Shown here one piece after another: positions 9,067-20,139 of a DNA stretch of 64,000 nt. A program made the position numbers and the translations under genes. Origin of the DNA: Flavobacterium ginsengisoli (GTDB lineage: Bacteria > Bacteroidota > Bacteroidia > Flavobacteriales > Flavobacteriaceae); NCBI RefSeq assembly GCF_029625315.1, contig NZ_CP121110.1, positions 2,551,001 through 2,615,000 on the forward strand, read 5' to 3'. Below the pieces are notes generated by a model, which did no database searches, was not told the origin of the DNA, and was given only the letters and a program-made list of their open reading frames with translations. Position 1 is the first letter of the stretch. Every line of letters starts with the position of its first letter.

Positions 9067-11596
9067 TTATTTCTTTTTAGCGACCGTTTTTTTAGCTGGA
9101 GCTTTTTTAGCCGTTGTTGTTTTAGTCGCAGTTTTCTTTGCAGGTGTTTTTTTCGCTGGTGTTTTAGCGGCAATCATTTCTTGAACTTGAGCCAATGTTA
9201 ATTTTGTTGCATCAACATCTTTACTTAATTCAATTTTGATTTTTCCTTTCAGAATTACAGAACGCCCCCAACGGGCTTTCTCTACTACAATTCCTTCCTC
9301 TTCCCAGTTATGAATAACTTTATCAATGTTTTTCTGAAGTTTGTCTTCGATCAATTCTTCAACATCAGCTTGAGAAAGATTATCAAAATTATACTTCTTG
9401 CTCACATTTACAAAAAGTCCGTTCCATTTAATGAATGGTCCAAAACGTCCCACACCTTTTTGAACACCTTCGCCCTTATAAACAGCAATCGGTGCATCTG
9501 CAAGTGCTTTCTCGTCAATTAGCTCTTGAGCTCTTTCTTTAGAAACATTAAGCGGATCTTCTCCTCTTGGCAATGAAATAAAAACGCTTCCGTGACGAAC
9601 ATAAGGACCATAACGACCATTATTCACTTCAACTTCTTCTCCTTTATATTCACCTAAACTTTTTGGAAGCAAGAACAAGTTCAAAGCTTCTTCAAGTGTA
9701 ATGTTTCCTATATTTTGGTCCGCCATTAAACTAGCAAACTTTTTATCTTCATCATCTGCTTCTCCAATTTGCGCCATTGGCCCAAATTTTCCTAAACGAA
9801 CAGAAACTTGCCTTCCGTCTGCATCTCTTCCTAAGATTCTTTCACCACTTTCGCGTTCAGCATTTGCTTCAACTTCTTTAACATTCGGGTGAAATTGATT
9901 GTAGAAATCCTGCATCATTTTTGCCCAGTCAATATTTCCTTCGGCAATTTCGTCAAAGTCTTGCTCTACTTTTGCAGTAAAATTATAATCTAAAATATTT
10001 CCGAAATTCTTTACCAAGAAATCAGTAACAATAGTTCCAATATCTGTAGGAACCAATTTTCCTTTATCAGAACCTGTATTTTCTTTCAACACTTTTTCAC
10101 CAACTTTACTGTTTTGTAAAGTAAGCTGTGTATAATTACGCTCTACACCTTCAAGAGTTCCTTTTTCAACATAATTTCTATTGATAATTGTAGAAATTGT
10201 TGGTGCATAAGTTGACGGACGTCCGATTCCAAGTTCCTCTAATTTTTTAACCAGAGATGCCTCAGTGTAACGTGCAGGCGGTCTTGAATATCGTTCTGTA
10301 GCTGTAATATAGTTATTTGCTAGTTTCTCATTTACTTTTAAAGCTGGAAGCATTCCTTCTTGTTCTTCTTCATCGTCATCATGACCTTCTAAATACACTT
10401 TTAAGAAACCTTCAAAAAGCAATACTTCTCCAGAAGCTGTAAAAATTTCGCTGTGGTTATCTGCTTCAATTTTTACGTTTGTTCTTTCCAACTGTGCATC
10501 GCTCATTTGCGAAGCCAAAGTTCTTTTCCAGATCAAATCGTATAAACGAGCTTGGTCACGATCGATATTTACGGTGTGACGAGACATATCTGTCGGACGA
10601 ATTGCTTCGTGCGCTTCTTGAGCTCCTTTACTTTTATTTGCAAAAGTTCTCGGTTTAGAGAATTCTTTCCCGTACGATTTTATGATTTCTGCTTGTGCAA
10701 GCATCCATTGCTTCTTTAGAAAGGTTTACCGAGTCGGTTCTCATATAAGTAATAAGTCCGGCTTCGTATAAACGCTGCGCTAATTGCATGGTGATTCCAA
10801 CTGGCAAGTATAATTTTCTTGTCGCTTCCTGTTGTAACGTAGAAGTTGTAAAAGGTGCTGTTGGAGATTTTTTGGTAGGTTTAGTTTCTAAATCTGCTAC
10901 CTTATATTTAGAACCAATGTTTTGATTTAAGAAATCTTCGGCTTCTTTTTTAGTATTGAAGTTTTTTGGAAGTTTTGCTTTGAAAGCTTTTCCTGCTTCG
11001 TTTACAAATTCTGCAACAATAGAATAAGTTGCAACTGCATTGAAACTTTGTATTTCGCGTTCTCTTTCAACAATCAAACGTACAGAAACAGATTGTACAC
11101 GACCCGCTGAAAGTCCACCTTTAATTTTTCTCCATAAAACCGGAGATAATTCGTAACCTACTAAACGATCTAAAACACGACGTGCTTGTTGCGCGTTTAC
11201 TAAATTATAGTCAATTTCTCTTGGATTATCGATTGCTTTGAGAATCGCAGATTTTGTAATCTCATGAAAAACAATACGTTTGGTCTTTTTTCGATCTAGC
11301 TTTAATTCTTCCGCCAAGTGCCATGAAATAGCCTCTCCCTCGCGGTCCTCATCGGATGCTAACCAAACCGTTTCGGCATTTTTAGAAAGTGACTTCAGCT
11401 TCGTTACCAAGGCTTTTTTATCCGGAGAAACTTCATATTTAGGTTTAAAACCATTTTCTACATCTACTCCTATTTCCTTTGATGGTAAGTCTGCTATGTG
11501 TCCATAACTTGACTCCACCTGAAAATCACTCCCAAGAAATTTCTCGATCGTTTTCGCCTTTGCAGGTGACTCCACTATTACTAAATTCTTTGCCAT
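9067..11596 (-). CDS. topA: DNA topoisomerase I (frame break in sequence)
   Basis: Type IA topoisomerase relaxing negative supercoils. The TOPRIM domain opens with LVIVESPAKAKTIEKFLG, and the active-site tyrosine lies in LITYMRTDSVNLS. Several C-terminal repeat domains follow (FGPMAQIG, YGPYVRHGS, FGPFIKWNG), then a basic Lys/Ala/Pro tail (AKKTPAKK repeats). Start taken at MAKNLVIVES (11596), not at the extended upstream codon. The frame breaks at 10696-10704, where TGCAAGCAT is probably TGCAGCAT; removing one A restores SKEAMDAAQAEIIKSYG and a protein of 842 residues. topA is normally essential, so error is favoured. Confidence 0.93.
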
Positions 11597-11767
11597 TGCT
11601 CTATTTTTCTGCAACAAAAGTATTTATTTTTTTAAATATTAACCTTACGAATGCATTTTTGAGGTATTTTGATATTATGAAACTTAAAATTGCAGATTTA
11701 TCTGTAATAATCTCGATAATATATATAGGTATAACTTTTAGTGATTTTTAACCAAGAAATCCCTTTA

Positions 11768-11882
11768 TTTTAGATTGCAGATTTTAGATTTTAGATTTTT
11801 TGCAGTTGAATTTAAACTTACAACTAGTACATATCTATTGATAAACAACACATAATCTATAATCTAAAATCTGCAATCTAAA
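11768..11882. repeat. Inverted repeat built on TTTAGATTGCAGATTTTAGA
   Basis: The left arm (11768-11797) and right arm (11852-11882) are about 30 bases each and complementary with very few mismatches, around a 54-base centre. It resembles other arm-and-spacer palindromes in this window but with its own word. It is too widely spaced and lacks the T run for a simple terminator. Confidence 0.75.
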
Positions 11883-11917
11883 TTTTTTAAAACATTGTTA
11901 ATTCTTTATCTGACATC

Positions 11918-11949
11918 TTGTCATATTCGTTTCAATTACCCTATCTTTG
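11918..11949 (+). promoter_or_regulatory. Promoter of miaB (TTG-N21-TATCTTTG)
   Basis: TTG at 11918-11920 and TATCTTTG at 11942-11949 fit the Bacteroidetes sigma-ABfr consensus, including spacing. It lies 18 bases before the miaB start and probably drives the downstream row of genes. Confidence 0.65.
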
Positions 11950-11966
11950 CACTTTGAATTTTTACA

Positions 11967-13412
11967 ATGGAAAAGATTATTGAAGAAAGCAAACAAGGCG
12001 AAAGTCTTGTTTTGGAAAATAAACCTGAGAATACTAAAAAACTATTTATAGAGAGTTACGGCTGTGCGATGAATTTTTCGGACAGTGAAGTCGTAGCTTC
12101 CATTTTGTCTGACGGAGGTTATAACACCACTTCTGTTTTAGAAGAAGCCGATTTGGTTTTGGTAAACACTTGTTCTATTCGCGATAAAGCAGAACAAACT
12201 ATTCGTAAGCGTTTAGAGAAATATAATGCAGTAAAGCGTACGAATCCGAAAATGAAAGTGGGCGTTTTGGGTTGTATGGCTGAGCGTTTGAAAAGTCAGT
12301 TTTTGGAAGAAGAGAAAATAGTTGATCTTGTGGTTGGTCCTGATGCTTATAAAGACCTTCCGAATTTATTGGCTGAAGTTGAAGAAGGCCGTGACGCCAT
12401 TAATGTAATTTTATCAAAAGAAGAAACATACGGAGATATTTCGCCTGTTCGTTTAATGAGCAACGGAATTACTGCTTTGGTTTCGATCACTCGCGGATGC
12501 GATAATATGTGTACGTTCTGCGTTGTGCCTTTTACACGCGGACGTGAGCGTAGCCGTGAGCCTCAAAGTATTATGAATGAAATTAAAGATCTTTGGGAAA
12601 AAGGTTTTAAAGAAATTACACTTTTAGGACAAAATGTTGACAGTTATCTTTGGTACGGCGGCGGATTGAAAAAAGATTTTGTAAATGCTTCTGAAATGCA
12701 AAAAGCAACTGCGGTCGATTTTGATCAATTGTTAGAAATGGTTGCTGTTGGTTTTCCTAAAATGCGTATTCGTTTTTCGACTTCAAATCCACAGGATATG
12801 CACGAAAGTATTTTGCATGTTATTGCGAAATATCCAAATATCTGTAAACATATTCACTTACCAGTTCAATCTGGAAGTAATAGAATTTTAAAAGAAATGA
12901 ATCGTCTGCACTCTCGTGAAGAATATATGGCTTTGATTGACAAAATTAGAGCTATTGTTCCAGATGCTTCGATCTCACAAGATATGATTGCTGGTTTCCC
13001 AACAGAAACCGAAGAAGATCATCTAGATACAATGAGTTTAATGGAATATGTAAAATATAATTTCGGTTATATGTATTCGTATTCTGAACGCCCTGGAACT
13101 TTGGCTGGAAGAAAAATGAAGGATGATGTGGAGGAAGAAACTAAAGCCAGAAGATTACAAGAAATTGTCGATTTACAACAAAAACATGCTTGGTTTAGAA
13201 GTGAGGAATTTGTTGGAAAAACAGTTGAAGTTTTAGTCGAGAAAGTTTCTAAGAAATCTAAAGACGAGTTCTCAGGAAGAAACTCTCAAAGCATAACGGT
13301 TGTTTTCCCTAAAGAGAATTACAAAATTGGAGATTTCGTAAACGTAAAAATCACAAGCTGCACTAGCGGAACTTTAAAAGGTGAAGCTGTTGGTTTGAGT
13401 AGCATGAATTAA
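11967..13412 (+). CDS. miaB: tRNA-2-methylthio-N6-dimethylallyladenosine synthase
   Basis: MiaB adds a methylthio group to i6A37 of tRNAs reading UNN codons. The N-terminal domain has the three cluster cysteines (YGCAMN, NTCSIRD, LGCMAE). The radical SAM motif is CDNMCTFC in TRGCDNMCTFCVVP. A TRAM RNA-binding domain closes the 481-residue protein. First gene of a row that in related genomes continues directly with the sigma-54-type activator, lptE, the TPR protein, secG and groESL. Here the GxxExxY module follows four bases after the stop codon. Confidence 0.96.
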   Translation: MEKIIEESKQGESLVLENKPENTKKLFIESYGCAMNFSDSEVVASILSDGGYNTTSVLEEADLVLVNTCSIRDKAEQTIRKRLEKYNAVKRTNPKMKVGVLGCMAERLKSQFLEEEKIVDLVVGPDAYKDLPNLLAEVEEGRDAINVILSKEETYGDISPVRLMSNGITALVSITRGCDNMCTFCVVPFTRGRERSREPQSIMNEIKDLWEKGFKEITLLGQNVDSYLWYGGGLKKDFVNASEMQKATAVDFDQLLEMVAVGFPKMRIRFSTSNPQDMHESILHVIAKYPNICKHIHLPVQSGSNRILKEMNRLHSREEYMALIDKIRAIVPDASISQDMIAGFPTETEEDHLDTMSLMEYVKYNFGYMYSYSERPGTLAGRKMKDDVEEETKARRLQEIVDLQQKHAWFRSEEFVGKTVEVLVEKVSKKSKDEFSGRNSQSITVVFPKENYKIGDFVNVKITSCTSGTLKGEAVGLSSMN

Positions 13413-13415
13413 TTT

Positions 13416-13905
13416 TTTTGCCACGAATTTCACTAATTTACACGAATTTTCTTTCAAAAATTTCTATAGATTTGTTTTAAAAACAAATATGGAATTATAC
13501 AGGAAAGAAGAGTACTATAAAATTGTTGGAATTTGCATGGAAGTTCATAGAATATTGGGCGGTGGTCTTCTAGAAATTGTTTACAAAGATGCATTAGAAT
13601 ATGAATTTAGAAAGCATAATATTCCTTATGGACGTGAAAAAGAATACGATATTCAATATAAAGAAATTGTTTTAGCACATAAATTTTATGCTGATTTTGT
13701 AGTTTATGACGAAATCATTTTAGAAGTAAAAGCATCAAAAGAAATAGTTGATGAATATATCGCTCAAACAATAAATTATTTAAAATTAGCCAATAGTGAT
13801 TTAGGAATTATCGTTAATTTTAATAAAAAGACATTACAACACAAAAGAGTTATTCATTGACCACTTTTTCAAAAATTCGAGAAATTCGAGAAATTCGTGG
13901 CAAAA
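13416..13905. repeat. Inverted-repeat module enclosing a GxxExxY gene
   Basis: TTTTGCCACGAATTTC at 13416-13431 is repeated in perfect inverted orientation at 13890-13905, with weaker matching inward to about 45 bases per arm. The arms enclose only the GxxExxY gene. The left arm starts 3 bases after the miaB stop and the right arm ends 13 bases before the next start codon, so the module fills the gap almost exactly. No transposase is encoded and no convincing target duplication was found by eye. Confidence 0.7.
13489..13860 (+). CDS. GxxExxY family protein, PD-(D/E)XK-like
   Basis: A protein of 123 residues. The family signature appears as GGGLLEIVY (residues 25-33), which gives GxxExxY. DFVVYDEIILEVKAS (about residues 67-81) fits the D-x(n)-ExK core of the PD-(D/E)XK nuclease superfamily to which this family is assigned. 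Biological role unknown; nuclease activity is inferred from fold only. It is the sole gene inside a 490-base inverted-repeat module and interrupts an otherwise tight gene row, suggesting a mobile or selfish unit. Confidence 0.8.
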   Translation: MELYRKEEYYKIVGICMEVHRILGGGLLEIVYKDALEYEFRKHNIPYGREKEYDIQYKEIVLAHKFYADFVVYDEIILEVKASKEIVDEYIAQTINYLKLANSDLGIIVNFNKKTLQHKRVIH

Positions 13906-13918
13906 GATAAAATCTAAT

Positions 13919-15179
13919 ATGGAAACAGTTCAAGCAATAAAACAGCGATTTGAGATTATTGGTAATGATCCAAAATTAAATCGTGCCATTGAAAAAGCCA
14001 TTCAGGTTGCTCCAACTGATATTTCGGTTATGGTAACTGGGGAAAGTGGTGTTGGTAAAGAAAATATTCCTAGAATTATACATTCGCTTTCACACAGAAA
14101 GCATGGTAAATATATTGCCGTAAACTGTGGAGCAATTCCAGAAGGAACAATTGACAGTGAACTTTTTGGTCACGAAAAAGGTGCGTTTACAGGTGCGACA
14201 AGTACTCGTGAAGGTTATTTTGAAGTGGCCGATGGCGGAACAATTTTCCTAGATGAAGTTGGTGAATTACCACTAACAACTCAAGTAAGATTGCTTCGTG
14301 TTTTGGAAAATGGTGAATTTATAAAAGTAGGTTCGTCTCAGGTTCAAAAAACAAATGTTCGTATCGTTGCTCGCAACAAACGTGAATTTATTTAATGCTA
14401 TTGAAAAAGGTAAATTCCGTGAAGATTTGTACTACCGTTTAAGTACTGTAGAAATTACTTTACCTCCTTTAAGAGAAAGAAAGGACGATATTCATTTGTT
14501 GTTCAGAAAATTTGTGGCCGATTTTGCCCATAAATACAAAATGCCTCCTTTAAAATTGGATGATGATGCAGTGCAACTTTTACAGAAATTTAGATGGAGC
14601 GGAAATATTCGTCAGCTTCGAAATGTGGCGGAACAGATTTCTGTTTTAGAAACTAATCGCGATATCAGCCTTGCTACTTTACAATCTTATTTGCCAGCCG
14701 AAGGAAGCAACCTTCCTTCTGTTATTAGCGACAGCAAAAAAGAAAGTGACTTTAGCACAGAAAGAGACATTTTGTACAAAGTGCTTTTTGATATGAGAAG
14801 CGATTTGAACGATTTGAAAAAACTGACTTTGGAGTTAATGAAAAACGGAACTTCTAAAGTGCAGGATATTAATCCAAATTTAATTCAGAAGATTTACGGA
14901 AATCAACAAAACGATAGCGAAATTGATTTTGAAGAAGAACCAAGAACTGCTGTTATGACAACTCCTGCTGTTCGCGAAGATAATTATCAAATGCAAGACG
15001 ACAATTACTTATTTGCCGAAACTATCGAAGAAGAAGAAATTTTACGTCTAGAACAAAAAGAAATCGAAATGATCAAAAAATCATTAGAAAAAAACAAAGG
15101 AAAACGTAAAGCTGCGGCTGATGAATTAGGTATTTCTGAAAGAACTTTATATCGTAAAATCAAGCAATTCGATTTATAA
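13919..15179 (+). CDS. Sigma-54-type AAA+ activator (frame break in sequence)
   Basis: An AAA+ activator with Walker A GESGVGKE (Val for the usual Thr), the sigma-54 contact loop GAFTGA, Walker B GGTIFLDEVGELP, and a C-terminal Fis-type helix-turn-helix (KRKAAADELGISERTLYRKI). There is no N-terminal receiver domain, so it is not a classical NtrC response regulator. The frame breaks at 14367-14376: TTGCTCGCAA is best read as TTGCTGCAA, joining VRIVA to ATNVNLFNAIEKGKF. The corrected product is 419 residues. Located between miaB and lptE; its targets are not evident from the sequence. Confidence 0.88.
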
Positions 15180-15222
15180 AAATAATTAAATTTCAAAAAA
15201 CAAATTCCAAATTCCAATTACT

Positions 15223-15230
15223 TATATTTG
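15223..15230 (+). promoter_or_regulatory. Candidate -7 box before lptE
   Basis: TATATTTG matches TAnnTTTG and lies 30 bases before the lptE ATG, downstream of an AAATTCCAAATTCCAATT tract. No TTG at the ideal -33 distance is apparent. Confidence 0.4.
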
Positions 15231-15260
15231 AACTCAATTGGAATTTTCCCAATAAACATT

Positions 15261-15764
15261 ATGAAAAAAATATATTCTCTTTTTGCTCTTTTAAGCCTTT
15301 TTATGTTGAGTGGCTGTTCTGTTTATAATTTTACAGGAACTGGAAAAATCGATGCTAAAACTTTTCAAGTTAACTTCTTTCAGAATAATGCAGATTTAAT
15401 TGAACCAGGAATCGACAGAACTTTTACCTTGACTTTGCAGGATTTGATCATGAATCAAACCAACCTAAACTTAGTTAGTAATGGTGGAGATTTGGTTTAC
15501 GAAGGTGAAATTACAGATTACCGAATAACTCCAATGACTGCAACTGCAGATCAACAAGCGGCACAAAACCGTTTATCGATTCGTGTTAATGTGCGATTTA
15601 TGAATAAAAGAAAAGAAACAGATGATTTTGAAAAGTCTTTTGAATTCTATTACGACTTCCCTGGACGAGACTTACCAACAGGATCTGTTTTAAATGAAGC
15701 AATCAGAGTTATTTTTGAGAGAATCACTCAAGACATCTTTAATGAGTCATTGGCAAAATGGTAG
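15261..15764 (+). CDS. lptE: LptE-family outer-membrane LPS assembly lipoprotein
   Basis: A protein of 167 residues with a lipoprotein signal (FMLSGCSVYNFTGTG, lipobox Cys near residue 19). The motifs YNFTG, the pattern of conserved beta strands and EGEITDYRITP match the flavobacterial LptE family. LptE plugs the LptD barrel that inserts lipopolysaccharide in the outer membrane. The start is the ATG at 15261; an upstream TTG in frame at 15228 lies inside the probable promoter. It is followed by the TPR protein and secG in the same orientation. Confidence 0.85.
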   Translation: MKKIYSLFALLSLFMLSGCSVYNFTGTGKIDAKTFQVNFFQNNADLIEPGIDRTFTLTLQDLIMNQTNLNLVSNGGDLVYEGEITDYRITPMTATADQQAAQNRLSIRVNVRFMNKRKETDDFEKSFEFYYDFPGRDLPTGSVLNEAIRVIFERITQDIFNESLAKW

Positions 15765-15772
15765 TCTTGCCT

Positions 15773-15860
15773 GTTTGTTTAATCGTTAAATCGTAAAACC
15801 GTTTAATCGATAAAACAGCCAAAAACAAATAAACGATTAAACAATTAACCGATTAAACAA
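15773..15860. repeat. Palindromic spacer built on GTTTAATCG
   Basis: The gap between lptE and the next gene contains TGTTTAATCG and CGTTTAATCG on the left and CGATTAAACA twice on the right, giving an imperfect inverted repeat. It is a separate word family from the other spacers here. Confidence 0.6.
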
Positions 15861-15870
15861 AAAACAAATA

Positions 15871-17607
15871 ATGAACGTTAGCGATTATACCTACTTAATG
15901 AACAAACCCGATGCTATTACAGAAAAGCAGGCAGACGCATTAGGAAGTGTTTTGAATGAATTTCCGTATTTTCAAAGTGCGCGTGCATTACGATTAAAAG
16001 GACTTTACAATCAAAACAGTTTTAAGTATAATTATGCTTTAAAAGTTACGGCTGCATACACGTCTGATCGTTCTGTTCTATTTGATTTTATCACTTCTGA
16101 GGCTTTTACCTCGATTCAAAATGATTTTTACGAACAAAAACTGAGAGATCTTCTTGAAATTACTGTTTTTGACAGTGAAATAATTTCGCCAGAGCAAATT
16201 CAAAAGGCAATTGAAGTAAAAACAGATCTTGAAGAGCAACCTATGTCGGATACAATTAAAGAAGTTCCAACTCCTTCAATTGAAATACCATCAGTTGTAC
16301 AACCTCTAAAAGTTGAAGAAGTCGCAAAAACGGAAGAAGTTATACAAGCCGAAGAAATAAAAGCTCATGAACCAATAATTATAGAAGAGCCTAAAAAATT
16401 ACCAGAAATAGATCCTTCTATTTTTCTTGCAATAAGAGAAGCTCAAACTATAACTTTTGAAAAACCTGCAATAAAACAAGAAGAGCCAAAACCTCTTCCC
16501 GAAATAGATCTTTCTATTTTTGCCGCAATAAAAGAAGCGCAATCGGTTACTTATGAAAAACCAGCAATTGTAGAAGAAGTAGAACAGAAAATCGAAATTG
16601 TTGAATCTAACACTTCAAATGATGTAGAAGAAGTTGAGGCAGCTTCGCTTCCTGAACCAATTCAAACTGAGGAACCTAAAATTGATCGTATTGAAAACTC
16701 TATTTTAAGTTCTATAAAAGTTTCTGAAACGCTTTCTGCACCAGAACCAATAGAAATCGAAGAACTTAAAGAAGAACCTAAAAATGAGCGCATTGAAAAC
16801 TCTATTTTAAGTTCTATAAAAGAAGCAGAAGCTGCAAACGCTGAACAACTTACAGAGGTTAATCCTATTATAGAAGAAACCATTGTAGAAGAACCTGCTA
16901 CAAATTCGACTGAAGAAGAAGACGATGACAGCGTTATCGAAGAGATGATCATTCCAGAATTCAAAATGAATACTGTTGAGCGTTCTATTCTTTCTTCTAT
17001 TAAAGAAGCTGAAACAAAAGCACCTGAAGAACCAAAAGAAATAATTCAAGAAATTGTCAAAGCTGAAGATAAAGAAGAAGAGATTCGTGAAGAAAATGAG
17101 GAACAGCCTCAAGAAATAATTGAAGAAGAAGAACCGAATGAACCTGCCAAAACAGCCGCAGAACATTTAGAAATAGGAAAACCATTGGATTTTTCTTTAA
17201 GTGAAAAACATTCGTTCCAAGAATGGCTTCAATTATCTCGAACAGAACCAATTGACAGATCAAACGAAATTTCTCCAGAAGAACAAGCTAAAATTGAAGT
17301 CGCTAAAGAAGAAGAGAGACAAAAGAAGGCTGAAATTATCGATAAATTTATCGAAACCAATCCGAAAATATCTCCAATTAAACCTGGAACAAGCGCTCCA
17401 GCAGTTCAAATTGAGACCACTATAGAGGATAATTCGTATTTAATGACCGAGACTCTGGCCAGAGTATATCTGGAACAAAAGAAATATACAAAAGCAATTC
17501 AAGCATATGAAATATTAATTTTGAAATATCCAGAAAAAATTACTTTCTTTGCAGACCGCATATCGGATATAAAGATTTTACAACAAAATAACAATAACAA
17601 TAATTAA
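15871..17607 (+). CDS. Glu-rich repeat protein with C-terminal TPR
   Basis: A protein of 578 residues, no signal peptide. The N-terminal ~90 residues are ordered (DYTYLMNKPDAITEKQ, YFQSARALRLKGLY). A long glutamate/proline-rich, probably disordered middle carries five copies of a short motif resembling (R)IExSILSSIKEAE, near residues 180, 210, 272, 306 and 367. The C-terminus has a TPR-like pair of helices (TETLARVYLEQKKYTKAIQAYEILILKYPE). Conserved in flavobacteria between lptE and secG, but function unknown. The spaced short motifs suggest docking sites for a multivalent partner; this is inference. Confidence 0.7.
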   Translation: MNVSDYTYLMNKPDAITEKQADALGSVLNEFPYFQSARALRLKGLYNQNSFKYNYALKVTAAYTSDRSVLFDFITSEAFTSIQNDFYEQKLRDLLEITVFDSEIISPEQIQKAIEVKTDLEEQPMSDTIKEVPTPSIEIPSVVQPLKVEEVAKTEEVIQAEEIKAHEPIIIEEPKKLPEIDPSIFLAIREAQTITFEKPAIKQEEPKPLPEIDLSIFAAIKEAQSVTYEKPAIVEEVEQKIEIVESNTSNDVEEVEAASLPEPIQTEEPKIDRIENSILSSIKVSETLSAPEPIEIEELKEEPKNERIENSILSSIKEAEAANAEQLTEVNPIIEETIVEEPATNSTEEEDDDSVIEEMIIPEFKMNTVERSILSSIKEAETKAPEEPKEIIQEIVKAEDKEEEIREENEEQPQEIIEEEEPNEPAKTAAEHLEIGKPLDFSLSEKHSFQEWLQLSRTEPIDRSNEISPEEQAKIEVAKEEERQKKAEIIDKFIETNPKISPIKPGTSAPAVQIETTIEDNSYLMTETLARVYLEQKKYTKAIQAYEILILKYPEKITFFADRISDIKILQQNNNNNN

Positions 17608-17610
17608 GTA

Positions 17611-17952
17611 ATGAGCACATTTTCAATTTTTTTAGTTTTAATTACAATAGTTTGTTTTCTATTGATCGTAGTTATCATGGTACAAAACCCTAAAGGAGGC
17701 GGATTGTCTTCTACCATCAGCGGAACACAGATGTTAGGTGGAGTACAAAAAACAACTGACTTTTTAGATAAAAGTACTTGGACTTTAGCTACTGTTTTAA
17801 TTGTGCTAATTTTACTTTCAAGCTTAAGCTTCTCTGGATCTTTAAGCGATACAGATTCTAAAATCATTGACAAAACTGAAGCTCCTGCAAGCACGCCAGC
17901 AGCTCCAGCACAAGGAAACACTCCTGCTCCTGCAGCACCAGCTACTAAATAA
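17611..17952 (+). CDS. secG: Preprotein translocase subunit SecG
   Basis: A protein of 113 residues with two membrane helices and the SecG signature between them (VIMVQNPKGGGLSS). SecG associates with SecYE in the inner membrane and assists SecA-driven export. The C-terminus is an Ala/Pro-rich tail. It starts 3 bases after the TPR-protein stop, so translation is probably coupled, and ends before a strong terminator. Confidence 0.93.
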   Translation: MSTFSIFLVLITIVCFLLIVVIMVQNPKGGGLSSTISGTQMLGGVQKTTDFLDKSTWTLATVLIVLILLSSLSFSGSLSDTDSKIIDKTEAPASTPAAPAQGNTPAPAAPATK

Positions 17953-17974
17953 TTTTAGCTCAATATAAAAATCT

Positions 17975-18007
17975 AATGCCAGCCTGTCAAAGCTGGCATT
18001 TTTTTTA
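17975..18007 (+). terminator. Rho-independent terminator after secG
   Basis: Stem AATGCCAGC/GCTGGCATT with an 8-base loop followed by eight T residues. It separates the miaB-secG row from groES. Confidence 0.9.
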
Positions 18008-18096
18008 AGAAATAATGTCAGTTTTTCTAGCATGGCATAGTTTCTGAAAGTTTATAGAACAGAAAAAAATCGTATAACTTATAATAATATAAAATC

Positions 18097-18372
18097 ATGG
18101 CTTTAAACATAAAACCGCTTTCAGACCGCGTACTTATTGAGCCTGTTGCAGCTGAAACTAAAACTGCGTCAGGTATTTTTATTCCTGATACTGCCAAAGA
18201 GAAACCTCAAAAAGGAACTGTAGTTGCAGTAGGAAACGGAACTAAAGATCACACAATGACTGTAAAAGTTGGTGATACTGTTCTTTACGGTAAATATGCA
18301 GGAACAGAGTTAAAACTAGAAGGCACTGATTACCTAATCATGCGCGAGGATGATATTTTAGCGATTATCTAA
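18097..18372 (+). CDS. groES: Co-chaperonin GroES
   Basis: A protein of 91 residues with the GroES beta-barrel pattern: [11 protein letters not shown] at the start, the mobile loop around [18 protein letters not shown], and [15 protein letters not shown]. Caps the GroEL folding chamber. Followed by groEL after 76 bases. No CIRCE element (TTAGCACTC-N9-GAGTGCTAA) is visible upstream, so HrcA control is not supported by the sequence. Confidence 0.97.
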   Translation: MALNIKPLSDRVLIEPVAAETKTASGIFIPDTAKEKPQKGTVVAVGNGTKDHTMTVKVGDTVLYGKYAGTELKLEGTDYLIMREDDILAII

Positions 18373-18436
18373 AAAATATTGTATTAAGTACGAAGAATTA
18401 AGAACTTCATTTAACTTGAAACAAATCAAACTTTAA

Positions 18437-20080
<1,644 letters not shown>

Positions 20081-20102
20081 TTCATTCTCTTCTTAAAAAT
20101 TA

Positions 20103-20138
20103 AAAGCGCTGGATTTTTATCCGGCGCTTTTTTTTTTG
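20103..20138 (+). terminator. Rho-independent terminator after groEL
   Basis: Stem AAAGCGCTGGAT/ATCCGGCGCTTT with one wobble pair and an uninterrupted T run, 23 bases after the groEL stop. Confidence 0.9.
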
Positions 20139-20139
20139 T

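Larger units (their letters stand above)
11618..11966. other. Intergenic region between divergent topA and miaB
   Basis: No gene is supported here. The stretch holds an inverted repeat (11768-11882) and the miaB promoter (11918-11949). Short open frames running in from topA show no family features. Confidence 0.6.

Noticed and set aside
13416..13905. Insertion sequence
   Set aside because: No transposase is encoded and no clear target-site duplication was found; called an inverted-repeat module instead.
16662..17263. Several minus-strand open frames rich in Ser or Phe
   Set aside because: They mirror the low-complexity Glu/Lys-rich coding of the TPR/repeat gene on the other strand and have no independent features.
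18008..18096. CIRCE operator before groES
   Set aside because: No TTAGCACTC inverted pair is present in the gap.
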